From Bacteroidales bacterium (GTDB taxonomy: Bacteria; Bacteroidota; Bacteroidia; Bacteroidales; Muribaculaceae): DNA of 9,526 bases. The position numbers were made by a program, and so were the translations under genes. Below are positions 1 to 6,369 of this stretch, in pieces. The first letter of the stretch is position 1. Each line of letters starts with the position of its first letter. The stretch lies in the NCBI GenBank assembly GCA_004552395.1, contig SFOK01000069.1:1-9526 (forward strand), in the 5' to 3' direction. Under the pieces are notes generated by a model. That model saw only the letters and a program-made list of their open reading frames with translations. It was not told the origin of the DNA and did not search any database.

Positions 1-202
1 CCTCTTCGCAGACGGGAGGAACTGTGGCGCGGCAATACAGGTTTTCTGCATGTGCGCCCCCTTGAAACGCGCCGGCTCCGATGCTCTCCAGATTGTCCGG
101 CAAAACCATTTCAAATACCACTACGTCGCGGAGATTATCCCTGCCTAACACCTTGAGAGACGCCGGGAGAACAAATTCCTTGGGGAAGCCGTAAGGGACT
201 GA
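1..202 (-). pseudogene. BspA-type leucine-rich-repeat protein fragment, C-terminal side cut by window edge, no start
   Basis: The reverse strand is open from 202 down to base 1. It encodes a segment with the BspA (Treponema pallidum-type, LRR_5) signature: LPxxLxxIGxGAFxGG followed by LYCRATVPPVCEE, which closely resembles the repeat-capping stretch of these surface proteins. Such proteins are secreted or surface-exposed and usually bind host or microbial ligands. The frame is blocked by TAG at 203-205 and no ATG lies between that stop and the first recognisable LRR residues, so an N-terminus and signal peptide are missing. I read it as the surviving 3' part of a gene truncated near base 200. 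The true 3' end lies outside the window. It could instead be a frameshifted gene, but no LRR-like residues appear in the other two frames just upstream. Family assignment is fairly sure; the pseudogene status is inference. Confidence 0.6.
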
Positions 203-205
203 CTA

Positions 206-470
206 AAAAGCAATAATTTTGTGGAAAGGTCTAAATCGGGTGTTCGTGTCAGCCGAAATTTGCGGAATGGGGTCTTAGGCTGCTCTGAATCTGACATTTT
301 GCTCGGAGCTGCCTTTGCTTCACAGAGATTGCGGCTCTCTCATTCGGGCTGATAAGATGCCGCCGCATGAAACCGCAGCCTGAATCGAATCAGCAAAACA
401 GGTCATCATCTTAAGGGAAAGAGGAATCGGCGGACAAAAAAGCGGAGAAAGGAGTGCACAAAAAACGGGG
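206..470. other. gene-free stretch upstream of etfB, possible mobile-element or repeat edge
   Basis: About 265 bases with no convincing gene. The longest readable frames are short: 39 codons on the minus strand at 249-368, and a 50-codon minus frame at 145-297 that runs into the LRR fragment in a different frame. Neither resembles a family I know. The stretch begins exactly where the LRR frame is broken, which would fit the edge of an insertion or a dispersed genomic repeat. I see no terminal inverted repeat pair, target-site duplication or transposase remnant, so the element identity is unproven. Confidence 0.3.
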
Positions 471-472
471 AA

Positions 473-503
473 TTGTGTAATTGAGAAATTTTCAGTATCT
501 TTG
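473..503 (+). promoter_or_regulatory. Bacteroidetes-type promoter of the etfB-etfA-acd operon
   Basis: A TTG box at 473-475 is followed after 20 bases by TATCTTTG at 496-503, a full match to the TAnnTTTG -7 element used by the Bacteroidetes housekeeping sigma factor. Transcription should start near 510, giving a leader of roughly 90 bases before etfB. The same spacing recurs before fbp in this window. Confidence 0.75.
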
Positions 504-517
504 CACGAAATTGTGTG

Positions 518-535
518 CCGCGCTTAGAGGCGCGG
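518..535 (+). other. small GC-rich hairpin in the etfB leader
   Basis: CCGCGC at 518-523 can pair with GCGCGG at 530-535 around a six-base loop, close to the predicted 5' end of the etf transcript. There is no U tract, so it is not an intrinsic terminator. A role in 5' stability or folding is possible but only inferred. Confidence 0.35.
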
Positions 536-597
536 GGCCGCAGTTGAGATAGAGATTAATGCTAATCAGGAAATAAAACAGTAATATATAATTCATT

Positions 598-1467
598 ATG
601 AGCTTAAACATTATCGTGCTCGCCAAGCAGGTGCCAGACACCCGCAACGTGGGCAAGGACGCGATGAAAGAGGACGGTACCATCAACCGTTCTGCTCTTC
701 CGGCCATCTTCAACCCGGAGGACCTCAACGCCCTCGAACAGGCCCTCAAGCTTAAGGAACAGAACCCCGGCAGCAAGGTGACTCTGCTCACCATGGGCCC
801 TCCTCGTGCGGCTGAAATCGTGCGTGAGGGTATGTATCGCGGTGCCGACGGCGGTATCGTGCTCTCTGACCGCGCCTTCGCAGGTGCAGATACACTGGCC
901 ACTTCATACGCGCTGGCCACCGCCGTGCGCAAGATCGGCAATTACGACATAATCATAGGCGGACGTCAGGCCATCGACGGTGATACAGCCCAGGTAGGTC
1001 CTCAGATCGCCGAGAAACTCGGCCTCCCTCAGGTCACATACGCTGAGGAGATCGTCGGTGTGGCCGACGGAAAGGTCACTGTGACACGCCGCATCGAGAA
1101 CGGTGTGGAGACCGTCTCGGCTCCCCTCCCGCTTGTAGTGACAGTCAACGGTTCGGCCGCTGAGTGCCGTCCCCGCAATGCCAAGGCCGTGATGAAATTC
1201 AAACGTGCCGCTTCTCTGACCGAGGCAGCCGACAACGATGCCCTCAAGGCTCTTCTTGAACAGAAGCCCGAGCTGCTTGTCAAGGAATGGAACGCCGCTT
1301 ACGTGGATGCCGACCTGGAGCAGTGCGGTCTCGCCGGTTCCCCCACCAAGGTGAAGGGGATAGAGAATGTGGTATTCACAGCCAAAGACGCCCGTGCCAT
1401 TGAGAACAACGACGCGGAACTCGAAGCGCTCATCAAGGAACTCATCGCCAACCATACCATCGGCTAA
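598..1467 (+). CDS. etfB: electron transfer flavoprotein beta subunit
   Basis: 289 residues, close to the usual EtfB length (about 250-290). It pairs with EtfA to form the soluble flavoprotein that moves electrons between acyl-CoA dehydrogenases and other carriers. Family marks in order: VLAKQVPD at 7-14, GADTLATSYALA at 96-107, and the nucleotide-binding loop GGRQAIDGDTAQVGP at 121-135. The DGDTAQVG form of this loop is the one found in anaerobic and bifurcating ETFs that bind a second FAD. Mitochondrial-type ETFs bind AMP and have a different loop. GLAGSPTKV at 244-252 belongs to the arm that embraces EtfA. The ATG at 598 is chosen because the family N-terminus (LNIIVLAKQVPD) follows directly. 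It is the first gene of the operon, with 14 bases between its stop and etfA. Identity is very sure; bifurcation is an inference from one motif. Confidence 0.95.
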   Translation: MSLNIIVLAKQVPDTRNVGKDAMKEDGTINRSALPAIFNPEDLNALEQALKLKEQNPGSKVTLLTMGPPRAAEIVREGMYRGADGGIVLSDRAFAGADTLATSYALATAVRKIGNYDIIIGGRQAIDGDTAQVGPQIAEKLGLPQVTYAEEIVGVADGKVTVTRRIENGVETVSAPLPLVVTVNGSAAECRPRNAKAVMKFKRAASLTEAADNDALKALLEQKPELLVKEWNAAYVDADLEQCGLAGSPTKVKGIENVVFTAKDARAIENNDAELEALIKELIANHTIG

Positions 1468-1481
1468 AAATCTCAGACATT

Positions 1482-2510
1482 ATGGCAGAAACAAACAATC
1501 TCATAGTATATCTCGAATACGAAGATGGCAAAGTGGCCGACGTGAGCCTCGAGCTCCTCACCAAGGGCCGCGCGCTGGCCAGCCGCCTCGGCATCAAGCT
1601 CGAGGCCGTGGTCGCCGGCGACAACCTCAAGGATATTGAGAAGCAGGTGTTCCCCTACGGTGTGGACACTCTCTATAAGGTCGAGGACAAGCGCCTCTAC
1701 CCCTACACCTCGCTCCCCCACAGCTCCATCCTGATCAATCTCTTCAAGGAGATCAAGCCGCAGATCGCCTTCATGGGCGCCACCTGCATAGGCCGCGACC
1801 TCGGTCCGCGCGTCAGCTCCAGGCTCCACAGCGGTCTGACAGCCGACTGCACGGCGCTGGAGATCGGCAGCCACAAGGATGTGAAGACCGGCAAGGAGTA
1901 TGACAACCTGCTGCTTCAGATCCGTCCCGCATTCGGCGGCAATATCGTGGCCACAATCGTGAACCCCGAGTGCCGTCCGCAGATGGCCACTGTCCGCGAG
2001 GGTGTGATGAAGAAAGAGGTCTTCGATCCCGCCTACCAGGGCAAGGTCGTGGACCTGGATGTGAACAAATACACAGAGCCCGAGGATTTCGTAGTGGAGA
2101 TCATTGACCGCCACGTGGAGAAGTCGAAAGTGAACCTGAAGGGGAGCCCGATCATCGTGGCCGGCGGCTACGGCGTGGGCTCCAAGGAGAACTTCGATCT
2201 TCTGCAGCAGCTTGCTGACACACTCGGCGCCGAGGTAGGCGCAAGCCGCGCCGCCGTGGATGCAGGATGGGTCGACCATGACCGCCAGATCGGCCAGACA
2301 GGCGTCACCGTGCGTCCGAAACTCTACATCGCCTGCGGCATATCCGGACAGATACAGCATATCGCCGGCATGCAGGACAGCTCAATCATCATCTCGATCA
2401 ACTCCGATCCCGACGCTCCGATCAACAAGATCGCCGACTATGTGATCACGGGCGACTTCGCCGAGGTGGTACCCAAACTCATTAAATACTACAAAAAGAA
2501 CTCCAAATAA
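1482..2510 (+). CDS. etfA: electron transfer flavoprotein alpha subunit
   Basis: 342 residues, normal for EtfA. The N-terminal domain includes GRDLGPR at 104-110 and RPAFGGN at 148-154. The C-terminal FAD-binding domain has PIIVAGGYGVGSKENF near 223-238, VGASRAAVDAGW at 252-263, QIGQTG at 269-274 and LYIACGISGQIQH at 281-293, then IISINSDPDAPI and ADYVITGD, the segments that hold FAD. Two small departures from the common signature are visible: Gln for Ala in the ISGxIQH loop, and Ser for Ala in the IIxIN strand. Both look conservative. No extra ferredoxin or rubredoxin domain is fused. The stop TAA (2508-2510) shares its last base with the ATG of the acyl-CoA dehydrogenase, which implies translational coupling and fixed stoichiometry of dehydrogenase and flavoprotein. 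Confidence 0.95.
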   Translation: MAETNNLIVYLEYEDGKVADVSLELLTKGRALASRLGIKLEAVVAGDNLKDIEKQVFPYGVDTLYKVEDKRLYPYTSLPHSSILINLFKEIKPQIAFMGATCIGRDLGPRVSSRLHSGLTADCTALEIGSHKDVKTGKEYDNLLLQIRPAFGGNIVATIVNPECRPQMATVREGVMKKEVFDPAYQGKVVDLDVNKYTEPEDFVVEIIDRHVEKSKVNLKGSPIIVAGGYGVGSKENFDLLQQLADTLGAEVGASRAAVDAGWVDHDRQIGQTGVTVRPKLYIACGISGQIQHIAGMQDSSIIISINSDPDAPINKIADYVITGDFAEVVPKLIKYYKKNSK

Positions 2511-4243
2511 TGGCTAATTTCTATACAGACAATCCCGACCTGAAGCTCCATTTGGCTCATCCGCTGATGCGCCGCATCGTCGAGCTCAAGGAACGCAACT
2601 ATACCGATGCCGGCAAATTCGACTACGCTCCCCATGACTTCGAGGACGCCATGGATTCCTACGACAAGGTCCTCGATATCGTGGGCGATGTCTGCGCCAA
2701 TGTGATAGCTCCCAACGCCGAGGATGTGGACCACGAGGGTGCCCACTGCTCGGGGGGCCGCGTGCAGTATGCCGCCGGTTCGGAGAAGAACCTCGACGCC
2801 TGCCGCAAGGCCGGCCTCATGGGCATGTCGATGCCGCGCCGTTTCGGCGGTCTCAACTTCCCGGTGACTCCCTATATCATGGCGGCCGACATTGTGAGCC
2901 GCGCTGATACAGGCTTCGAGAACCTCTGGGGCCTGCAGGACTGCGCCGAGACTATTTATGAGTTTGCCGACGAGGATCAGAAGCAGCGCTTCATCCCACG
3001 CGTATGCGAGGGCGAGACCATGTCCATGGACCTCACCGAGCCCGACGCCGGCTCCGACCTCCAGAGCGTGATGCTCAAGGCCACACAGAAGGAGGACGGC
3101 TCCTGGGTGCTTAACGGTGTGAAACGTTTCATCACCAACGGCGACAGCGACATACATCTGGTGCTGGCACGCTCCGAGGAGGGAACACGCGACGGCCGCG
3201 GCCTCTCCATGTTCATCTACGACAAGCGCAACGGCGGCGTCAATGTGCGCCGTATCGAGAATAAGATGGGTATCAAGGGCAGCCCTACCTGCGAGCTCGT
3301 CTACAGCAACGCGCCCGCTGAGCTCGTGGGCTCGCGCAAGCTCGGCCTGATCAAGTATGTGATGGCGCTTATGAACGGCGCCCGTCTCGGCATCGCCGCC
3401 CAGTCCGTGGGTGTGAGCGAGCTCGCTTACCGCGAGGCTCTGCAGTATGCCGGCGAGCGTGCCCAGTTCGGCAAGGCCATCATCAACTTCCCGGCTGTCT
3501 ACGAGATCCTGGCCACCATGAAGGGCAAGCTCGACGCTTCGCGCTGCCTGCTCTATGAGTGCTCGCGTTTCGTGGATATGTACAAGGCTCTGGAGGATAT
3601 CTCCAAAGAGCGCAGCCTCACGCCCGACGAGCGCAAGGAGATGAAATACTACTCCAAGCTCGCCGACGCCTTCACACCGCTCGCCAAGGGCCTCAGCAGC
3701 GAGTTCTGCAACCAGAACGCCTACGACTGCATACAGATCCACGGCGGCTCCGGCTTCATGAAGGATTATGCCTGCGAGCGCATCTACCGCGACGCCCGTA
3801 TCACCTCCATCTACGAGGGTACCACCCAGCTGCAGGTCGTGGCAGCTATCCGCCACGTCTTCACCGGCACATATATGAACCGTATGAAAGAGTACGAGGC
3901 AGAGAGTGTGGGCGAGCGTTTCCAGGCCAACTTCGAGGCTCTCAAGGCCGCTGCCGAGACATACCGTCTCGCTGTGGAGAAAGTAGCCTCCAAGAAGGAC
4001 GAGATAGAGGGCTATGCCGACTTTATGGCCCGCCGTCTCGTGGAGATGGCCGGCTACACCATCATGGGCTTCCTGCTGAATCTCGACGCCAACCGCGCCG
4101 CTGAGCAGGGCCTCAGCGATGTGGCTGCTTCCATGGCCAAGAGCGCCGATGTCTTCACCAACTTCGCACGCGCTGAGGTGGCTAAGCACTCCGCTTTCAT
4201 CGACAGCTTCGATCCCGCTCAGCTCAGCGACTACAAACAGTAA
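2510..4243 (+). CDS. acyl-CoA dehydrogenase, long form with C-terminal extension
   Basis: 577 residues against about 380 for a classic short-chain enzyme. A flavin dehydrogenase that forms or reduces the alpha-beta double bond of an acyl-CoA, with ETF as partner. Visible in order: an N-terminal helical domain; the FAD/substrate strand MDLTEPDAGSD at 173-183; KRFITNG at 205-211; GERAQFGKAI at 315-324; IHGGSGF at 410-416; and RDARITSIYEGTTQLQ at 427-442, in which E436 sits at the catalytic-base position of the medium-chain and butyryl enzymes. After about residue 450 comes a C-terminal extension of roughly 125 residues, predicted helical, as in the FadE-like long family, and a charged insert lies at 362-383. 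Overlap with etfA by one base strongly suggests that this is the cognate partner. The chain length of the substrate and the physiological direction cannot be read from sequence. Being beside etfBA in an anaerobe, it may act as an enoyl-CoA reductase. Confidence 0.9.
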   Translation: MANFYTDNPDLKLHLAHPLMRRIVELKERNYTDAGKFDYAPHDFEDAMDSYDKVLDIVGDVCANVIAPNAEDVDHEGAHCSGGRVQYAAGSEKNLDACRKAGLMGMSMPRRFGGLNFPVTPYIMAADIVSRADTGFENLWGLQDCAETIYEFADEDQKQRFIPRVCEGETMSMDLTEPDAGSDLQSVMLKATQKEDGSWVLNGVKRFITNGDSDIHLVLARSEEGTRDGRGLSMFIYDKRNGGVNVRRIENKMGIKGSPTCELVYSNAPAELVGSRKLGLIKYVMALMNGARLGIAAQSVGVSELAYREALQYAGERAQFGKAIINFPAVYEILATMKGKLDASRCLLYECSRFVDMYKALEDISKERSLTPDERKEMKYYSKLADAFTPLAKGLSSEFCNQNAYDCIQIHGGSGFMKDYACERIYRDARITSIYEGTTQLQVVAAIRHVFTGTYMNRMKEYEAESVGERFQANFEALKAAAETYRLAVEKVASKKDEIEGYADFMARRLVEMAGYTIMGFLLNLDANRAAEQGLSDVAASMAKSADVFTNFARAEVAKHSAFIDSFDPAQLSDYKQ

Positions 4244-4280
4244 CTGAGCGAGCTTCAAAGCTGAACAGAAATCCATAACA

Positions 4281-4328
4281 ATGAGAGGCTGCGGCAGGGC
4301 GATTATATCCCCTGATGCGGCCTCTCAT
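4281..4328 (+). terminator. hairpin after the etf-acd operon, probable terminator
   Basis: ATGAGAGGC at 4281-4289 pairs perfectly with GCCTCTCAT at 4320-4328. Inside, CAGGG at 4295-4299 can pair with CCCTG at 4310-4314. It starts 37 bases after the dehydrogenase stop codon. The following bases (GCTATTTGAATAT) are AT-rich but lack a clean U run, so termination strength is uncertain. Confidence 0.5.
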
Positions 4329-4368
4329 GCTATTTGAATATATAACGACTTATTATCAGAACATTATC

Positions 4369-4728
4369 ATGGATCACTCATCATCTCCGAGGCGCTGCGT
4401 GGCGCGGGTCCGCATAGCTTTCCTCCTTCTTGCAGTAGCCATTTTCGCGCCCGCGCTGCTGCGCGCCCAGAGCGCCAACTATGCCCGCGCACCGCGTTTC
4501 AACGCCCTCATCTGCTACGACCCGTCGGCCGAACCCGACCATGTGGCGTGCGACAAACAGGCGCTCGATTTCTTCTGGCGTCTGAGCTTCGGCGAAGGAT
4601 TCACCTACGATGTGGTCTCCTCGCTCGACTCGATACCAGGCGCCGGATATAAGGACTATGATGTGGTGGTGATGCTCAACACCGAGCCGCAGACACGCGC
4701 CCAGCGCCGCGCATCAAACTACGAATGA
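4369..4728 (+). pseudogene. truncated secreted ThuA-domain protein (N-terminal part only)
   Basis: The open frame starts at ATG 4369 and gives about 119 residues. A basic start (SSSPRRCVARVR) is followed by a hydrophobic stretch and a likely signal-peptidase site near LLRAQ, so it is an exported protein. The mature part, FNALICYDPSAEPDHVACDKQALDFF and then DYDVVVMLNTEPQTRAQRRA, matches the opening strands and helix of ThuA-like (trehalose utilisation, glutamine-amidotransferase fold) proteins. Bacteroidales versions usually have about 280 residues and continue from this point as FExYMxxGGG. Here the match ends at about 4712 and four unrelated residues lead into TGA. The rest of the domain is absent from the window. 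An in-frame ATG at 4315 exists but lies inside the upstream hairpin and precedes the signal peptide by 18 residues. Broken by deletion or by insertion of the following genes; not expected to work. Confidence 0.65.
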
Positions 4729-4946
4729 TTATGGACAGCGATATACTCGACTTCGTGACATGCTGTATAAGTAAACTTGCTCATGTACTGAATCTGACTC
4801 AGGCCGAAGTGTACCGCCGGCTGAAAGTTTCGGGTATACTCGACGATTATATCATACCTTCGTACGATGTGCTGCACACTTTCGGCTCGCGCTATCTGGT
4901 GGAGGACCTCACCGACTTTATGAGGGAGAAAGGAGTGCTTGATTGA
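4725..4946 (+). CDS. DUF3791 small protein, probably orphaned partner of a DUF3990 gene
   Basis: 73 residues (71 if ATG 4731 is used), full length for DUF3791. Family features visible: an N-terminal helix DILDFVTCCISKLAHVLNLT, the helix-turn AEVYRRLKVSGILDDYI, and the strongly conserved ending SYDVLHTFGSRYLVEDLTDFM (compare the usual LHTxGxxYIVEDIDxYI). Function is not established. In Bacteroidales and Firmicutes it is typically followed by a DUF3990 gene, a predicted ADP-ribosyltransferase-fold protein, so an antitoxin- or partner-like role has been supposed; that is inference. Here the first ATG overlaps the stop of the broken ThuA frame (ATGA), and the stop TGA overlaps the ATG of a DUF3990 stump (TGATG). 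The gene seems intact while both neighbours are destroyed. Confidence 0.8.
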   Translation: MIMDSDILDFVTCCISKLAHVLNLTQAEVYRRLKVSGILDDYIIPSYDVLHTFGSRYLVEDLTDFMREKGVLD

Positions 4947-4975
4947 TGAAACTGTATCATTCCTCGCTATTATAG
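4946..4975 (+). pseudogene. DUF3990 5' stump, seven recognisable codons
   Basis: The ATG at 4946-4948 overlaps the DUF3791 stop by one base. It opens a frame MKLYHSSLL that ends at TAG 4973-4975. MKLYHxS is the normal beginning of DUF3990 proteins (MKLYHGS...DFGxGFY), and the position after DUF3791 with a coupled start is the normal one. From about 4964 the sequence turns into a 9-bp tandem array that places TAG in this frame in every unit. The remaining roughly 150 residues expected for the family are absent. The match is short, so identification rests on position as much as on sequence. Confidence 0.55.
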
Positions 4976-5026
4976 CTATTGTAGCTACCATAGCTAAGAT
5001 AGCTATTATAGCTGCTTTAGCTGATT
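4964..5026. repeat. 9-bp tandem array, seven units of TAGCTnnnn
   Basis: TAGCT begins at 4973, 4982, 4991, 5000, 5009 and 5018, and a one-base variant TCGCT begins at 4964, all in exact 9-base phase. The four spacer bases vary (for example ATTA, ATTG, ACCA, AAGA, GCTT). The array starts where the DUF3990 similarity ends and lies between converging genes (DUF3791 on +, GH16 on -). It is not part of a believable gene, although one frame would read as hydrophobic tripeptides. Confidence 0.85.
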
Positions 5027-5032
5027 CAGGGC

Positions 5033-5057
5033 CTGAGCGGGGCGGGCGAGTGCTCAG
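5033..5057. other. short inverted repeat beside the first 9-bp array
   Basis: CTGAGC at 5033-5038 is complementary to GCTCAG at 5052-5057 around a 13-base G-rich loop. It lies between the tandem array and the strong terminator hairpin. Without a U tract on either strand it may be only part of the GC-rich 3' region. Confidence 0.35.
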
Positions 5058-5079
5058 CCGAGCCCGGAGCAAAAATATT

Positions 5080-5119
5080 GCCGGCGCTGAAGCGGGATCT
5101 CTCCGCATGCAGCGCCGGC
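5080..5119. terminator. strong bidirectional terminator between the DUF3791 region and GH16
   Basis: GCCGGCGCTG at 5080-5089 pairs perfectly with CAGCGCCGGC at 5110-5119, and an inner GCGG/CCGC pair (5092-5095 with 5103-5106) extends the stem. On the plus strand it is followed by TTATCTTTATT. On the minus strand it is followed by AATATTTTTGC. It can therefore end transcripts from both sides; the minus-strand tail is the better one and would serve GH16. Confidence 0.75.
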
Positions 5120-5142
5120 TTATCTTTATTCCTCTCTCTGAG

Positions 5143-5177
5143 AACGGAATTCTCCTCTCGGGGAGGGGAGCCGTTTT
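5143..5177 (+). terminator. second hairpin with a short T tail
   Basis: CTCCTCTC at 5152-5159 pairs with GAGGGGAG at 5163-5170 (one T-G wobble, three-base loop). A lower stem AACGG (5143-5147) with CCGTT (5171-5175) has a four-base bulge on its left side. On the plus strand the stem ends in TTTT (5174-5177), so it could back up the stronger hairpin 30 bases upstream. It lies about 70 bases beyond the GH16 stop. Confidence 0.5.
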
Positions 5178-5245
5178 CGGGAGATTACTATCTTATCCCT
5201 TGGGGGAATTTCTCCCTGGAGTGGGATCTCTCTGAGAGCAGGGGA

Positions 5246-6337
5246 TTACTTCACGATCACTTTTTCGGCTTTGCAGCCACGGGCTTTCACTATGTAGAGA
5301 CCGGCGGGAAGGCTGATGCCTGAGATCTCCTGACCGGAGAGTGTGTAGACCTTGCCGCCCTCCTCGAAGAAGAGTACCGAGTTGCCGTCCATCTCAAAGC
5401 CTTTGGAGCCGGCCTCTAAGGCGTCGGCGCTACCTGTGTCGCCTGCGCCGTTGGTGCTGAAGAATGTGTCGCCTTCGCCGCCGTTCTGATAGATCTTGAT
5501 ATAGTCTACCTTCATGCTGCGGGTGTCGTCAGTGTTGGGCAGAGCCGTGATGCCCGATGCATTGAGGATGCCGGTGAAACGACCGCCCACGGCCACGTTC
5601 ATGACCAGGAACACGGGCTGATGAAAGTAGTTGCCCGTAGCCCAATCGCCGTTGGTGTCGGAGATTGTCATCTTGTAATAGGGAGCGCGGTTGGGGTCCT
5701 TGTCCAGATCGTAGTACATGGCTATCTCCTTGTTGTCCCAGACTACTGTCCAGTTGTGGTAGCCGTCCTGCATGGAGTAGGGGGCTGTCACGGCGTTGGC
5801 GTAGCTAGGATAGTTGCCGTTCTTATAGAAGCCCCAGTGGCAGGCGCCGTTGAAATATCTGTCCTGTATATTGTGGGATATGCCGTAGGCGTTGCCCATC
5901 TCTACGAAGTCGATCTCCGAGCAGCGAGGCCATCCTGTCTTGGCGTAGGCCTGTCCGAGAGCCCATACGGCGGGCCAGATACCGTTGGCGGTCTCAGGCA
6001 TCCAGGCGCGGAACTCTATCTTGCCGTGAGTGAAAAACATCTTGTCGCGGGTGTTGACGCGCCCCGAGGTGAACTGCCGCCCGCTGTAATCCTCGCGTTT
6101 GGCAGTGAGTACGAGATTGCCGTCGGCGACTTTCACGCCGCGTTTGGAGTAATACTGCAGCTCCTGGTTGCCGCCACCGTCGCCGTTGACTTCAATGTTC
6201 CAGGCTTCGGTGTTGAGGCTTTCGCCGTTGAAATTTTCCTGCCATACGAGCTTGTAGGAGGGGTCGTTGGGGTCGGCTGCCATCATTGTGGCGCCTGCGC
6301 ACAGCATCAATGCGCCTGTGAGTAAAATCTTGTTCAT
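5246..6337 (-). CDS. secreted GH16 beta-glucanase, laminarinase-like
   Basis: 363 residues. A signal peptide occupies about residues 1-20 (MNKILLTGALMLCAGATMMA), with no proper lipobox, so the protein is released by signal peptidase I. The GH16 domain spans about 28-285: GNQELQYYSKRG near 56-67 lines the substrate cleft of laminarinase-type members, GIWPAVWALG at 119-128 precedes the catalytic strand, and SEIDFVE at 140-146 supplies E141 (nucleophile), D143 and E146 (acid/base) in the beta-bulge ExDxxE form. The likely reaction is endo-hydrolysis of beta-1,3- or mixed beta-1,3/1,4-glucan. A Ser/Gly-rich linker follows, then a tail of about 45 residues (VYTLSGQEIS, LPAGLYIVKA, KVIVK) like the C-terminal cap/sorting tails of many Bacteroidales exported proteins. 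No SusC/SusD or other glycan genes are adjacent, so it stands alone here. It has its own promoter and is divergent from fbp. Confidence 0.9.
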   Translation of the reverse strand: MNKILLTGALMLCAGATMMAADPNDPSYKLVWQENFNGESLNTEAWNIEVNGDGGGNQELQYYSKRGVKVADGNLVLTAKREDYSGRQFTSGRVNTRDKMFFTHGKIEFRAWMPETANGIWPAVWALGQAYAKTGWPRCSEIDFVEMGNAYGISHNIQDRYFNGACHWGFYKNGNYPSYANAVTAPYSMQDGYHNWTVVWDNKEIAMYYDLDKDPNRAPYYKMTISDTNGDWATGNYFHQPVFLVMNVAVGGRFTGILNASGITALPNTDDTRSMKVDYIKIYQNGGEGDTFFSTNGAGDTGSADALEAGSKGFEMDGNSVLFFEEGGKVYTLSGQEISGISLPAGLYIVKARGCKAEKVIVK

Positions 6338-6369
6338 CTTATAGCGTGTGGTTGATTACTTTGGGAATC

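Noticed and set aside
249..368. 39-residue minus-strand frame upstream of etfB
   Set aside because: Too short, no family similarity I can recognise, and no promoter for it; kept only as part of the unexplained block.
1473..2360. 295-residue antisense frame across etfA
   Set aside because: Same codon-bias effect; no recognisable motif or start context.
2489..4276. 595-residue open frame antisense to the acyl-CoA dehydrogenase
   Set aside because: It mirrors a gene with strongly C/G-ending codons, which removes stops on the opposite strand. It has no domain similarity, is rich in His/Leu/Ala/Glu as expected of a shadow, and spans the gene almost exactly.
4946..5022. Phase-variable switch by repeat slippage
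   Set aside because: Unit length is 9, a multiple of three, so gain or loss of units would not shift a frame, and every unit carries TAG in the stump frame.
4939..5235. 98-residue frame reading through the first 9-bp array as a hydrophobic, membrane-like segment
   Set aside because: The apparent helix is only the tripeptide echo of the 9-bp repeat; the frame continues through a terminator hairpin and has no conserved remainder.
5621..6325. 234-residue plus-strand frame opposite GH16
   Set aside because: Val/Gly/Ala-rich shadow of a secreted enzyme with clear catalytic residues on the other strand.
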